Positions 12,006 to 22,995 of a stretch of 64,000 bases of DNA are shown in pieces; the stretch's first letter is position 1, and each line of letters opens with the position of its first letter. This stretch comes from Panulirus ornatus. Lineage: Eukaryota > Arthropoda > Malacostraca > Decapoda > Palinuridae. The notes under the pieces are model-generated. The model was not told the DNA's origin. It saw only the letters and a program-made list of their open reading frames with translations, and did no database searches. The position numbers were made by a program, and so were the translations under genes. The DNA lies in the NCBI RefSeq assembly GCF_036320965.1, contig NC_092286.1, positions 29,293,677 through 29,357,676 on the forward strand. The letters run 5' to 3'.

Positions 12006-14421
12006 GTGTGTTAGTGGTTTTGATGCACGAGACCGGGTTATAGTGATGGGTGATTTAAATGCAAAGGTGAGTAATGTGGCAGTTGAGGGAATAATTGGTA
12101 TACATGGGGTGTTCAGTGTTGTAAATGGAAATGGTGAAGAGCTTGTAGATTTATGTGCTGAAAAAGGACTGGTGATTGGGAATACCTGGTTTAAAAAGCG
12201 AGATATACATAAGTATACTTATGTAAGTAGGAGAGATGGCCAGAGAGCGTTATTGGATTACGTGTTAATTGACAGGCGCGCGAAAGAGAGACTTTTGGAT
12301 GTTAATGTGCTGAGAGGTGCAACTGGAGGGATGTCTGATCATTATCTTGTGGAGGCTAAGGTGAAGATTTGTATGGGTTTTCAGAAAAGAAGAGTGAATG
12401 TTGGGGTGAAGAGGGTGGTGAGAGTAAGTGAGCTTGGGAAGGAGACTTGTGTGAGGAAGTACCAGGAGAGACTGAGTACAGAATGGAAAAAGGTGAGAAC
12501 AATGGAAGTAAGGGGAGTGGGGGAGGAATGGAATGTATTTAGGGAATCAGTGATGGATTGCGCAAAAGATGCTTGTGGCATGAGAAGAGTGGGAGGTGGG
12601 TTGATTAGAAAGGGTAGTGAGTGGTGGGATGAAGAAGTAAGAGTATTAGTGAAAGAGAAGAGAGAGGCATTTGGACGATTTTTGCAGGGAAAAAATGCAA
12701 TTGAGTGGGAGATGTATAAAAGAAAGAGACAGGAGGTCAAGAGAAAGGTGCAAGAGGTGAAAAAAAGGGCAAATGAGAGTTGGGGTGAGAGAGTATCATT
12801 AAATTTTAGGGAGAATAAAAAGATGTTCTGGAAGGAGGTAAATAAAGTGCGTAAGACAAGGGAGCAAATGGGAACTTCAGTGAAGGGCGCAAATGGGGAG
12901 GTGATAACAAGTAGTGGTGATGTGAGAAGGAGATGGAGTGAGTATTTTGAAGGTTTGTTGAATGTGTTTGATGATAGAGTTGCAGATATAGGGTGTTTTG
13001 GTCGAGGTGGTGTGCAAAGTGAGAGGGTTAGGGAAAATGATTTGGTAAACAGAGAAGAGGTAGTAAAAGCTTTGCGGAAGATGAAAGCCGGCAAGGCAGC
13101 AGGTTTGGATGGTATTGCAGTGGAATTTATTAAAAAAGGGGGTGACTGTATTGTTGACTGGTTGGTAAGGTTATTTAATGTATGTATGACTCATGGTGAG
13201 GTGCCTGAGGATTGGCGGAATGCGTGCATAGTGCCATTGTACAAAGGCAAAGGGGATAAGAGTGAGTGCTCAAATTACAGAGGTATAAGTTTGTTGAGTA
13301 TTCCTGGTAAATTATATGGGAGGATATTGATTGAGAGGGTGAAGGCATGTACAGAGCATCAGATTGGGGAAGAGCAGTGTGGTTTCAGAAGTGGTAGAGG
13401 ATGTGTGGATCAGGTGTTTGCTTTGAAGAATGTATGCGAGAAATACTTAGAAAAGCAAATGGATTTGTATGTAGCATTTATGGATCTGGAGAAGGCATAT
13501 GATAGAGTTGATAGAGATGCTCTGTGGAAGGTATTAAGAATATATGGTGTGGGAGGCAAGTTGTTAGAAGCAGTGAAAAGTTTTTATCGAGGATGTAAGG
13601 CATGTGTACGTGTAGGAAAAGAGGAAAGTGATTGGTTCTCAGTGAATGTAGGTTTGCGGCAGGGGTGTGTGATGTCTCCATGGTTGTTTAATTTGTTTAT
13701 GGGTGGGGTTGTTAGGGAGGTGAATGCAAGAGTTTTGGAAAGAGGGGCAAGTATGAAGTCTGTTTGGGATGAGAGAGCTTGGGAAGTGAGTCAGTTGTTG
13801 TTCGCTGATGATACAGCGCTGGTGGCTGATTCATGTGAGAAACTGCAGAAGCTGGTGACTGAGTTTGGTAAAGTGTGTGAAAGAAGAAAGTTAAGAGTAA
13901 ATGTGAATAAGAGCAAGGTTATTAGGTACAGTAGGGTTGAGGGTCAAGTCAATTGGGAGGTGAGTTTGAATGGAGAAAAACTGGAGGAAGTGAAGTGTTT
14001 TAGATATCTGGGAGTGGATCTGGCAGCGGATGGAACCATGGAAGCGGAAGTGGATCATAGGGTGGGGGAGGGGGCGAAAATCCTGGGAGCCTTGAAGAAT
14101 GTGTGGAAGTCGAGAACATTATCTCGGAAAGCAAAAATGGGTATGTTTGAAGGAATAGTGGTTCCAACAATGTTGTATGGTTGCGAGGCGTGGGCTATGG
14201 ATAGAGTTGTGCGCAGGAGGATGGACGTGCTGGAAATGAGATGTTTGAGGACAATGTGTGGTGTGAGGTGGTTTGATCGAGTAAGTAACGTAAGGGTAAG
14301 AGAGATGTGTGGAAATAAAAAGAGCGTGGTTGAGAGAGCAGAAGAGGGTGTTTTGAAATGGTTTGGGCACATGGAGAGAATGAGTGAGGAAAGATTGGCC
14401 AAGAGGATATATGTGTCGTAG
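11938..14421 (+). pseudogene. LINE C ORF, endonuclease C-terminus and reverse transcriptase
   Basis: 827 codons; the true reading begins around 11978, and the first dozen residues are out of frame. Endonuclease motifs GDLNAKV (about residue 37) and a later SDHYLVE are present. RT motifs follow in order: GLDGIAVEF (about 389), FMDLEKAYDRV with the first catalytic Asp (about 514), GLRQGCVMSPWLFNLF (about 572), FADD catalytic pair (about 622-625), [12 protein letters not shown], and the C-terminal KWFGHMERM segment. All RT catalytic residues are intact. The frame stops at TAG 14419-14421, where copies A and B have a Glu codon; reading on, the same frame would reach TGA near 14569, about 50 codons later. 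Confidence 0.92.
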
Positions 14422-14760
14422 GTGGAGGGAACGAGGAGAAGAGGGAGACCAAATTGGAGGTGGAAAGATGGAGTGAAAAAGATTTTGTGTGATCGGGGCC
14501 TGAACATGCAGGAGGGTGAAAGGAGGGCAAGGAATAGAGTGAATTGGAGCGATGTGGTATATCGGGGTTGACGTGCTGTCAGTGGATTGAATCGGGGCAT
14601 GTGAAGCGTCTGGGGTAAACCATGGAAAGCTGTGTAGGTATGTATATTTATGTGTGTGGACGTATGTATATACATGTGTATGGGGGTGGGTTGGGCCATT
14701 TTCTTTCGTCTGTTTACTTGCGCTACCTCGCAAACGCGGGAGACAGCGACAAAGCAAAAA

Positions 14761-14899
<139 letters not shown>

Positions 14900-15357
14900 G
14901 TGAGTCTGGTGTGTCTCCTGTGCGAAGGCGAGATCAGCTCGCATCTCTCTGAGTGGGAGAGACTGCCTCATCCTGGCGTTGGTCTGGCGTAGATTGGAAC
15001 AGCGTTTGTGTAGGGGCAGCAGAAGAGAGCAATTGAGGTGTGACATGTGTCCACAATACAGATAGGATGTTCTCTTGTGAGGCACTGTTGTATGATACAG
15101 TACTGTATTATCTGGTGGTGGTGGTGTCGCTGTAGCGCCTGGGTGTTGTGGCGGCCATGAACGAAGAGAGGATGAGGCTGGAATGGAAACAGAAAGAATG
15201 TGAAGATGAAGTAAGAAGGAACAATGCACAAGTGTATGGGTGTATGGAAGAGAAATGTATTTCATGAATTCCTGACGTTTGTGTCGCGTATGTGTACTGT
15301 ATATGTATTATAATCACACTTAATCATACATATGTACTGACACTTGACCTTCCCCAG
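14900..15357. other. unique end of intron 2
   Basis: Non-repetitive sequence leading to the exon-3 acceptor. I see no additional exon or element. Confidence 0.5.
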
Positions 15358-15574
15358 GTCCCTGCCTCCCGGACCTGCGCAGACGCCTACATCGAGCCGC
15401 ACTGGTGCGCATGTCTGAGCTGGGAACCAGTCAGCGTGGAGGACGACAGGGTGGAGAAAGCCGGCGTCGCCTTCGTCCACTACATCAACACCTACACGGC
15501 GCCCCAGCGCTCCCTCTGCCACGAACTGACCTTACATAAGGTCACCTGGGCGGCCAAGCTCCTCCCCACCAAAG
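15358..15574 (+). CDS. DUF229 protein, internal exon 3 of 5 in the window
   Basis: The 217-bp exon encodes 72 codons plus one base. It starts VPASRTCADAYIEPHWCACL and later contains an RSLCHELTLHKVTW-like stretch. The CxxxxxxPHWCAC pattern is the most diagnostic DUF229 segment; its cysteines are probably disulfide-bonded in a secreted or lumenal domain. The acceptor has a good pyrimidine tract (ACCTTCCCCAG) and the donor is AAAG|GTGACA. A (CA)n microsatellite begins 28 bp after the donor. The exon is intact, without stops or frameshifts, and GC-rich compared with the AT-rich LINE-filled intron before it. Confidence 0.9.
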
Positions 15575-15599
15575 GTGACATGTGTGTGTATGTGACCTT

Positions 15600-15602
<3 letters not shown>

Positions 15603-15650
<48 letters not shown>
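15603..15650. repeat. (CA)n microsatellite
   Basis: About 24 CA units, 28 bp after the exon-3 donor. Confidence 0.97.
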
Positions 15651-15653
<3 letters not shown>

Positions 15654-15675
15654 GGTGGGTGAGTGGGGTGTGGGG

Positions 15676-15821
15676 GCCCTACGTGGCGTAGTGGGTCTTG
15701 CTGCGAACCTCGAGTTCTGCTGTAGAGGGTCGAGTCCCGCATGGCCGCCCCGTCCCCCCCCCCACACAGCCAACCCCTAGCTGTTCATCCTCCCTTGGGG
15801 GGAGGCGGGGATGAATGATAC

Positions 15822-15872
<51 letters not shown>
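15676..15872 (+). mobile_element. tRNA-derived SINE with (GT)n tail
   Basis: A good pol III A-box, TGGCGTAGTGGG (15684-15695), and a B-box, GGTCGAGTCC (15728-15737), lie about 44 bp apart as in tRNA genes. There is no CCA-type acceptor pairing; the sequence continues into a C-run, AGCTGTTCATC (shared with the relic at 1648-1658) and a (GT)n tail (15825-15871). The shared non-tRNA tail indicates a family. Confidence 0.7.
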
Positions 15873-15873
<1 letters not shown>

Positions 15874-15956
15874 GCAGGACATGGTACATATATACAAGAT
15901 TATGAGACGGGGTAAAATAAGAAATAGAAATGGAATCACAAATAGTGATTACTGAC

Positions 15957-16095
15957 GACAATGTAATTACAATGCAATCACAATGTAATTACAATATAAT
16001 TAAACTGTAATTACAATGTAATCACAATGTAATTACAATGCAATCACAATGTAATTACAATATAATTAAAGTGTGATTATAATATAATTACAAGG
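15957..16095. repeat. 11-bp AT-rich minisatellite (about 12 copies)
   Basis: The unit is ACAATGTAATT with C/T variants. A six-unit block of about 66 bp is duplicated, giving a two-level repeat. Confidence 0.92.
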
Positions 16096-16311
16096 AGGTG
16101 ATTACACACAAGGTCACCTCACAACTCCTGCCGAGGAGGAACTGCCCTCACACTTCGTGTTCCTGTAATGAGTAATGACTTGGTAGACATTGTCTGCTCC
16201 TCATTCACAGTATCACTATTCCTCATGCATGTCTTCCTCATTTTTTCCCTAGTATTGCTCACCTCTCATGGTGACGTGGGTCTGTCAGTACCTCTCATTG
16301 CCTTCAGTGCC

Positions 16312-17514
16312 TCATGTCTCTCTCCTCATGTCCCTCACTGGTCCTCCTCGCCTCCTCCGCTGCCTCATAGTTCTCCTCATGTCCCTCACTGGTCCTCCTC
16401 CACCTCCTCCGCTGCCTCATAGATCTCCTCATGTCCCTCATTGGTCCTCCTCACCTTCTCCGTTGCCTCATAGTTCTCCTCATGTCCCTCACTGGTCCTC
16501 CTCGCCTCCTCCGCTGCCTCATAGTTCTCCTCATGTCCCTCACTGGTCCTCCTCACCTCCTCCGCTGCCTCATAGATCTCCTCATGTCCCTCACTGGTCC
16601 TCCTCACCTCCTCCGCTGCCTCATAGTTCTCCTCATGTCCCTCACTGGTCCTCCTCACCTCCTCCGCTGCCTCATAGTTCTCCTCATGTCCCTCACTGGT
16701 CCTCCTCACCTCCTCCGCTGCCTCATAGATCTCCTCATGTCCCTCATTGGTCCTCCTCACCTTCTCCGTTGCCTCATAGTTCTCCTCATGTCCCTCACTG
16801 GTCCTCCTCACCTCCTCCGCTGCCTCATAGTTCTCCTCATGTCCCTCAGTGGTCCTCTTCCACCTCCGCTGCCTCATAGTTCTCTTCATGTCCCTCATTG
16901 GTCCTCCTCACCTTCTCCGTTGCCTCATACTTCTCCTCATGTCCCTCACTGGTCCTCCTCACCTTCTCCGCCGCCTCATAATAGTTCTCATGTCCCTCAC
17001 TGGTCCTCCTCCACCTCCTCCGCTGCCTCATAGTTCTCCTCGTGTCCCTCACTGGTCCTCCTCACCTCCTCCGCTGCCTCATAGTTCTCCTCATGTCTCT
17101 CACTGGTCCTCCTCACCTCCTCCGCTGCCTCATAGTTCTCCTCATGTCCCTCACTGGTCCTCCTCACCTCCTCCGCTGCCTCATAGTTCTCCTCATGTCC
17201 CTCACTGGTCCTCCTCACCTCCTCCGCTGCCTCATAGTTCTCCTCATGTCCCTCACTGGTCCTCCTCACCTTCTCCGCTGCCTCATAGTTCTCGTCATGT
17301 CCCTCACTGGTCCTCCTCCTCCGCTGCCTCATAGTTCTCATGTCCCCCATTGGTCCTCCTCACCTCCTCCGCTCCCTCACAATAGTTCTCATGTACCTCA
17401 CTCGTCCTATGTACCTCCTCCGCAGCCTCATAGTTTTCCTCATATCCCTCACTGGTCCCCCTCACCTCCTCCGTTGCCTCATAGTTCTCCTCATGTCCTT
17501 CACTGGTCCCCCTC
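16312..17514. repeat. 51-bp CT-rich minisatellite (about 23 copies) abutting exon 4
   Basis: The unit contains TCCCTCACTGGTCCTCCTC, CTCCTCCGCTGCCTCATAG and TTCTCCTCATG. At 51 bp (17 codons) it stays open in several frames on both strands. Each unit has a pyrimidine tract followed by CATAG, like a 3' splice site. The last, shorter and diverged units form the pyrimidine tract of the exon-4 acceptor. Confidence 0.95.
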
Positions 17515-17525
17515 ACCCCTGGCAG

Positions 17526-17698
17526 GGTTGCTGACGTACAAGAAGAACGCGGACGTGGACGGCTTCGTGCCGGACCTGACGGATGAGACAGCGGTGAGTG
17601 AAGTGGTCTACCAGATCCACGTCCAGACCACCCCTGGCCATGCCCAGTTTGAAGCCACGCTCTCCTACAGCATCAGAAAGGACACCTTCTCCATCAAG
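17526..17698 (+). CDS. DUF229 protein, internal exon 4 of 5 in the window
   Basis: The 173-bp exon completes a Gly codon with exon 3 and then reads 57 codons beginning LLTYKKNADVDGFVPDLTDE and ending SYSIRKDTFSIK. It resembles the C-terminal beta-rich part of DUF229 proteins, where a VYQIHVQTTPGHAQFEATLS-type strand pattern precedes the last cysteines. The donor AAG|GTAGGT is strong. The acceptor CCCTGGCAG has as its pyrimidine tract the terminal unit of a 51-bp CT-rich minisatellite, so array and exon directly abut. The array also happens to be open in the exon's reading frame from 17042, but homologous proteins join exon 3 to exon 4 directly, so I treat the array as intron. Confidence 0.87.
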
Positions 17699-19104
17699 GT
17701 AGGTCCTCACGGAGGGCATAGCTTCCTAGCCTCTCCTACGGGAAAGAGGAGGAGGAGGTTTACGCCTGCCTCTATGGAAAAGGGGCACGTCAAAGGGGGA
17801 CCTCCTAATGTGGAGCTGGGGAGAAGAGGGTGTCCTGTTGGCTTTAAGGGGAGGGTGAAGGGTTTTATCCCCTTGTGAGGGGGAGTGGAAGTTACTTGGT
17901 CAGGACGAGTCCCGTGTCTCATACTGCAGGAGTGGATGCTCTGTGGAGTTCAGACGAAAGAAGCGTTTCGTATGTGTCTAGGGAGTGCAGTCTCAAATGT
18001 GTGTATGATGGATAGGGTGGAATTGAAGACTGGGAAATTGGTGTTTGTCAAGTCTTTTTTGATTTTTCTTGGTGAGCGTCTTTGCGTAATGCCATGTTCG
18101 TTAGAGGAAGAGGATTAGAAACTATTTAAAAAAAGAGAATGTTCAAATGGAAAGAGAGGATCATTCTTTTTGTTTCTACTTTGGGACTGGTTCTTGGCCA
18201 TGGACGGGTGTGGATTGGGTATGAGAGAGTCTATGGCTATTATTAAAAGAATTCTATGCCAAGTATACTGAAGTTTCTTTGTTTTGGAGGCGTCTTTGTT
18301 TGGCTGTGCAAGTCTTGAATGTTTTCATAATTTCTTAGCAGCCAGCGATGGTTCTCTGGGTCTCCCCTTGTGTAGTTGGCTGGGCGGTGTATTGCATTTT
18401 TTGGTGTATATTTGATGCGTGGAGTGTGAGGGGAAGTGGCTGGGGCATTCACTGGTGATGGGGTAAGGTCGGATTTGCATATTTCCGGGGGTTATAAGGT
18501 TGGCACTGGGTCTCTGTGTTGATGTGGACATTTTTGTTTGGAATGAGTTTGTGTTTCAGTCGAATGTTGCAGAGTTTCATCACTGGTTTGGCTTGGATAG
18601 TGTCACGTTGTGGTGATATAAGATGAACTTCATGAGCACAATGATTAGAACTTCATTTGTTTTCAAGGAGGTGTTGGAGGGTCATGTGGGAATAGACTGA
18701 AGAGGATTGGAGAAAGAAATGCTCCTTGGGAGACTCCACTTGTAGAACTCGAGGAATTTGGAGGTAAAAGCCTTTGTTAGGGAGTGATTCCGTGGCCATC
18801 TGTGGTGCAGGGGGACCCTATATGTGGAGTGTGGCGTCGAGGAACCGCGTCAAATGATTTCCGCTGATTTCCATTGCAACTGATACTGTGCGGGAAGGGG
18901 GCCCTGTGTAAGGTTAGCAGATAGTGCTGTAGTGGCGTGATTTAGAGTTGACATCCATAGTGTTTAAGATGGGATTTTCTGATTTAATGCTTTGTGGGCC
19001 GTGTTTTTGTTTTTTGTTTTTGTCTTGAAGGAATTTGTTATTTGAGATAATAGTGATATAGGGGGATAGACGGAAGGGCAGTGGGTTGATGACCGGGATG
19101 AGAT
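17699..19104. other. unique left part of intron 4, no gene recognised
   Basis: About 1.4 kb of non-repetitive sequence with only short open frames (77 codons or fewer). Stretches near 18600-18900 give weakly protein-like translations with several stops, possibly an old decayed insertion, but I cannot name it. Confidence 0.4.
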
Positions 19105-19258
19105 GGAGTGGAACTGTGAGGGGACTGAGGGGGGAAGTGTGAGGGGACTGAGGGGGAAGTGTGTGGGGACTGAGGAGGAAGTGTGAGGGGACTGAGGAGG
19201 AAGTGTGAGGGGACTGAGGAGGAAGTGTGAGGGGACTGAGGAGGAAGTGTGAGGGTTT
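19105..19258. repeat. 22-bp minisatellite (about 7 copies)
   Basis: The unit is built on GGACTGAGGAGGAAGTGTGA plus GG. The first copies have GGGGG in place of GAGGA. Confidence 0.95.
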
Positions 19259-19404
19259 TACCTGACACTTGTGGCCAAAATGTCTTGTATAGATAATCTC
19301 AAGTCCTGTTGCTCCGGGCGGCTTCGGCTACTGATTGGAGCGCAGCTGGAATGATACTACGTCTTAAAAATGATGGAAAAAAAAAAAATTTCTTTTTAAC
19401 ACTG

Positions 19405-19451
19405 ACCCCCCCCCCCCCACACACACACACAGATACACACACAGACACACA

Positions 19452-19485
<34 letters not shown>

Positions 19486-19503
19486 AATAATAGCCTCTCC
19501 CTC

Positions 19504-19584
<81 letters not shown>
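19405..19584. repeat. C-run, (CA)n and (TC)n microsatellites
   Basis: A C-run plus CA repeat with AGA interruptions to about 19483, then about 38 TC units at 19508-19584. Confidence 0.95.
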
Positions 19585-19586
<2 letters not shown>

Positions 19587-19691
19587 CAGGCGTTCTCTAG
19601 TGGGTCTCTACTGAAACCACGAATCGTAGGTTTGAAAAAGAAAATTGTTTTTTTCTTTCTCCTCATGATTTTGTAAGGGTATTGCTATCAA

Positions 19692-20033
19692 GATAAACCT
19701 CGTTACTCTGTGGCCGAGATGGTAACGCGTTACTCTGTGGCCGAAGATGGTAACGCGTTACTCTGTGGCCAATGGTAACGCGTTGCTCTGTGGCCGAAGA
19801 TGGTAACGCGTTACTCTGTGGCCGAAGATGGTAACGCGTTACTCTGTGGCCGAAGATGGTAACGCGTTACTCTGTGGCCGAAGATGGTAACGCGTTACTC
19901 TGTGGCCGAGATGGTAACGCGTTGCTCTGGGGCCGAGACGGTAACGCGTTAGTGTGGCCGAGATGGTAACGCGTTACTCTGTGGCCGAAGATGGTAACGC
20001 GTTACTCTTTGGCCGAGATGGTAACGAGTTACC
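19692..20033. repeat. 26/28-bp minisatellite with palindromic junctions (about 12 copies)
   Basis: The unit is GTTACTCTGTGGCCGAAGAT then GGTAACGC, with GAGAT and shorter variants. Every junction forms GTAACGCGTTAC, a perfect 12-bp palindrome centred on CGCG. Confidence 0.95.
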
Positions 20034-20139
20034 CCATTTGTATATATTTTTTCATGCATTTTTGTATTGATATTTTGCTCTTTTGTTGATGCATTTGTTA
20101 TGTTCGTGTTATAATAATGTACATTGTGTAAGGTCTGAT

Positions 20140-22608
20140 GTATTGAGGGCTGAGGGGCTGTGGGATGAGGGCTGATGGGTTTGTAAGTTGAGAGCTGAGG
20201 GGCTGTAGGATAAGGGCTGAAGGGGTGTAGGATGAGGGGGTGAGGGCTGAGGAGGTGAGGGCTGAGGTGGTGAGGCCTGAGATGGTGAGGGCTGGGGTGG
20301 TGAGGGCTGAGGTGGTGAGGGCTGAGGTAGTGAGGGCTGAGGAGGTGAGGGCTGAGGTAGTGAGGGCTGAGGAGGTGAGGGCTGAGATAGTGAGGGCTGT
20401 GAAGGTGAGGGCTGAGATAGAGGGCTGAGGTGGTGAGGGCTGTGATCATGGAGGTAGTGAGGGCTGAGATGGTGAGGGCTGAGATGGTGAGGGCTGAGGA
20501 GGTGAGGGCTGAGGTGGTGAGGGCTGAGATGGTGAGGGCTGAGGAGGTGAGGGCTGAGGTGGTGAGGGCTGAGGTAGTGAGGGTTGAGGAGGTGAGGGCT
20601 GAGGTGGTAAGGGCTGAGATGGTGAGGGCTGAGATGGTAAGGGCTGAGGAGGTGAGGGCTGAGGTGGTGAGGGCTGAGGTGGTGAGGGCTGAGGTGGTGA
20701 GGGCTGAAGGGTGCGGGTGAGGTGGTGAGGCTGAGGTGGTGAGGGCTGAGGTGGTGAGGGCTGGGGAGGTGAGGGCTGAGGAGGTGAGGGCTGAGATAGT
20801 GAGGGCTGAGAGGTGAGGGCTGAGGTGGTGAGGGCTGAGATGGTGAGGGCTGAGGTGGTGAGGTCTGAGGTGGTGAGGGCTGAGGTGGTGAGGGCTGAGG
20901 TAGTGAGGGCTGAGATGGTGAGGGCTGAGGAGGTGAGGGCTGAGGAGGTGAGGGCTGAGATGGTGAGGGCTGAGGTGGTGAGGGCTGAGGAGGTGAGGGC
21001 TGAGATGGTGAGGGCTGAGATGGTGAGGGCTGAGGAGGTGAGGGCTGAGATGGTGAGGGCTGAGATGGTGAGGGCTTGAGGTGGTAAGGGCTGAGAGGTG
21101 AGGGCTGAGGTTGTGAGGGCTGAGGTGGGAGGTGCTGAGGAGGTGAGGGCTGAGGTGGGTGAGGGCTGAGGTGGTGAGGCTGAGGATGGTGAGGGCTGAG
21201 GAGGTGAGGGCTGAGGAGGTGAGGGCTGAGGTAGTGAGGGCTGAGGTAGAGCTGAGGTGAGGCTGAGGTGGTGAGGGCTGAGGTGATGAGGGCTGAGATG
21301 GTGAGGGCTGAGGAGGTGAGGGCTGAGGTAGTGAGGGCTGAGGTAGTGAGGGCTGAGGTGGTGAGGGCTGAGGTAGTGAGGGCTGAGGTGGTGAGGGCTG
21401 AGGTGGTGAGGGCTGAGGTGGTGAGGGCTGAGATGGTGAGGGCTGAGGTGGTGAGGGCTGAGGTAGTGAGGGCTGAGGAGGTGAGGGCTGAGGTGGTGAG
21501 GGCTGAGATAGTGAGGGCTGAGGTAGTGAGGGCTGAGGTGGTGAGGGCTGAGGTAGTGAGGGCTGAGGAGGTGAGGGCTGAGGTAGTGAGGGCTGAGGTA
21601 GTGAGGGCTGAGGTGGTGAGGGCTGAGGTGGTGAGGGCTGAGGTAGTGAGGGCTGAGGAGGTGAGGGCTGAGATAGTGAGGGCTGAGGTGGTGAGGGCTG
21701 AGGTGGTGAGGGCTGAGGTGGTGAGGGCTGAGGTGGTGAGGGCTGAGGTGGTGAGGGCTGAGGTAGTGAGGGCTGAGGTAGTGAGGGCTGAGGTGGTGAG
21801 GGCTGAGGTAGTGAGGGCTGAGGTAGTGAGGGCTGAGGAGGTGAGGGCTGAGGTAGTGAGGGCTGAGGTGGTGAGGGCTGAGGTGGTAAGGGCTGAGGTG
21901 GTGAGGGCTGAAGAGGTGAGGGCTGAGATAGTGAAGGCTGAGGTGGTGAGGGCTTAGGTAGTGAGGGCTGAGGTGGTGAGGGCTGAGGAGGTGAGGGCTG
22001 AGGAGGTGAGGGCTGAGGTGGTGAAGGCTGAGATAGTGAGGGCTGAGGTGGTGAGGGCTGAGGTGGTGAGGGCTGAGGTAGTGAGGGCTGAGGTGGTGAG
22101 GGCTGAGGTGGTGAGGGCTGAGGAGGTGAGGGCTGAGGAGGTGAGGGCTGAGGTGGTGAAGGCTGAGATAGTGAGGGCTGAGGTGGTGAGGGGTGAGGTG
22201 GTGAGGGCTGAGGTAGTGAGGGCTGAGGTGGTGAGGGCTGAGGAGGTGAGGGCTGAGGTGGTGAGGGCTGAGGTGGTGAGGGCTGAGATGGTGAGGGCTG
22301 AGGAGGTGAGGGCTGAGGTGGTGAGGGCTGAGATGGTGAGGGCTGAGGTGGTGAGGGCTGAGGTAGTGAGGGCTGAGGTGGTGAGGGCTGAGGTGGTGAG
22401 GGCTGAGATAGTGAGGGCTGAGGTGGTGAGGGCTGAGGTAGTGAGGGCTGAGGTGGTGAGGGCTGAGGTGGTGAGGGCTGAGATAGTGAGGGCTGAGGTG
22501 GTGAGGGCTGAGGTAGTGAGGGCTGAGGTGGTGAGGGCTGAGATAGTGAGGGCTGAGATAGTGAGGGCTGAGGTAGTGAGGGCTGAGGTGGTGAGGGCTG
22601 TGATCATG
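20140..22608. repeat. 15-bp minisatellite (about 160 copies)
   Basis: The unit is GAGGTGGTGAGGGCT with GAGGAG, GAGATG, GAGATA and GAGGTA variants. It is 5 codons long, so the + strand reads VRAEV and the minus strand LTTSA repeats; none is supported as protein. Units with GAGGTGAGG resemble 5' splice sites. The left 1.1 kb has many indels; from about 21270 it is very regular. Confidence 0.97.
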
Positions 22609-22622
22609 ATATCATGTTACAG

Positions 22623-22751
22623 ATGGAAGAGGTGAGTCGGACCAACAGATATGGTGACCAGGCACACTGTGTCATGCAGAGCCACGCCCACCTCGCCAAG
22701 TTCTGCTACTGTCGTGAGCCGCCCCCACCGCCGCCCCAGGACAAGACCTGA
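22623..22751 (+). CDS. DUF229 protein, terminal exon with stop codon
   Basis: The final 129-bp exon has 42 codons and TGA. It starts MEEVSRTNRYGDQAHCVMQS, contains CVMQSHAHLAKFCYC, and ends in six prolines and QDKT. Cys residues in a C..(~12)..CYC pattern close many DUF229 proteins and probably form disulfides; the proline-rich tail looks lineage-specific. The acceptor ATGTTACAG has a weak pyrimidine tract, and a 15-bp minisatellite ends only about 14 bp upstream of it. The initial Met is internal to the protein, not a start, because exon 4 splices in at phase 0. Confidence 0.82.
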   Translation: MEEVSRTNRYGDQAHCVMQSHAHLAKFCYCREPPPPPPQDKT

Positions 22752-22917
22752 GGGCCTCCCTCTCCGCCTCCGCCTCCGTCGGGAGTCCGTCGTTGCGACA
22801 GTGTCTGGGTTTGGCTGACGGCGAGGCAAAACCCCGACCCCATCCTTCGCCACGACACAAAAACAGAAGAACTGGCCAATATATATTATAAGAGATTACT
22901 TTTATAAGGATTTATAT

Positions 22918-22918
22918 A

Positions 22919-22991
<73 letters not shown>
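22918..22991. repeat. (TA)n microsatellite in the presumed 3' UTR
   Basis: About 36 TA units starting about 165 bp after the stop codon. Confidence 0.97.

Positions 22992-22995
<4 letters not shown>

Larger units (their letters stand above)
15575..17525 (+). other. intron 3 of the DUF229 gene
   Basis: From G|GTGACA to GGCAG. It holds a (CA)n, a tRNA-derived SINE, a (GT)n, an 11-bp AT-rich array and a 51-bp CT-rich array ending at the acceptor. Confidence 0.85.
17699..22622 (+). other. intron 4 of the DUF229 gene
   Basis: From AAG|GTAGGT to TTACAG. The left 1.4 kb is unique; the rest is microsatellite, a 22-bp array, a palindromic 28-bp array and a 2.5-kb 15-bp array. Confidence 0.8.

Noticed and set aside
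15676..15750. Functional tRNA gene
   Set aside because: A- and B-boxes are good, but acceptor and T-stem pairing fail by eye and the sequence continues into a SINE tail.
17042..17878. 278-codon frame joining the 51-bp array to DUF229 exon 4 and beyond
   Set aside because: It contains exon 4 in the right frame but reads through a strong acceptor and donor; phases and family pattern support exon 3-exon 4-exon 5 splicing.
18600..18960. Decayed transposon protein in intron 4
   Set aside because: The translation looks faintly protein-like, but several stops and no recognisable motif leave nothing to support.
20240..22635. VRAEV/LTTSA periodic proteins in the 15-bp array
   Set aside because: They lie wholly inside intron 4 of the DUF229 gene and follow from a unit of five codons.
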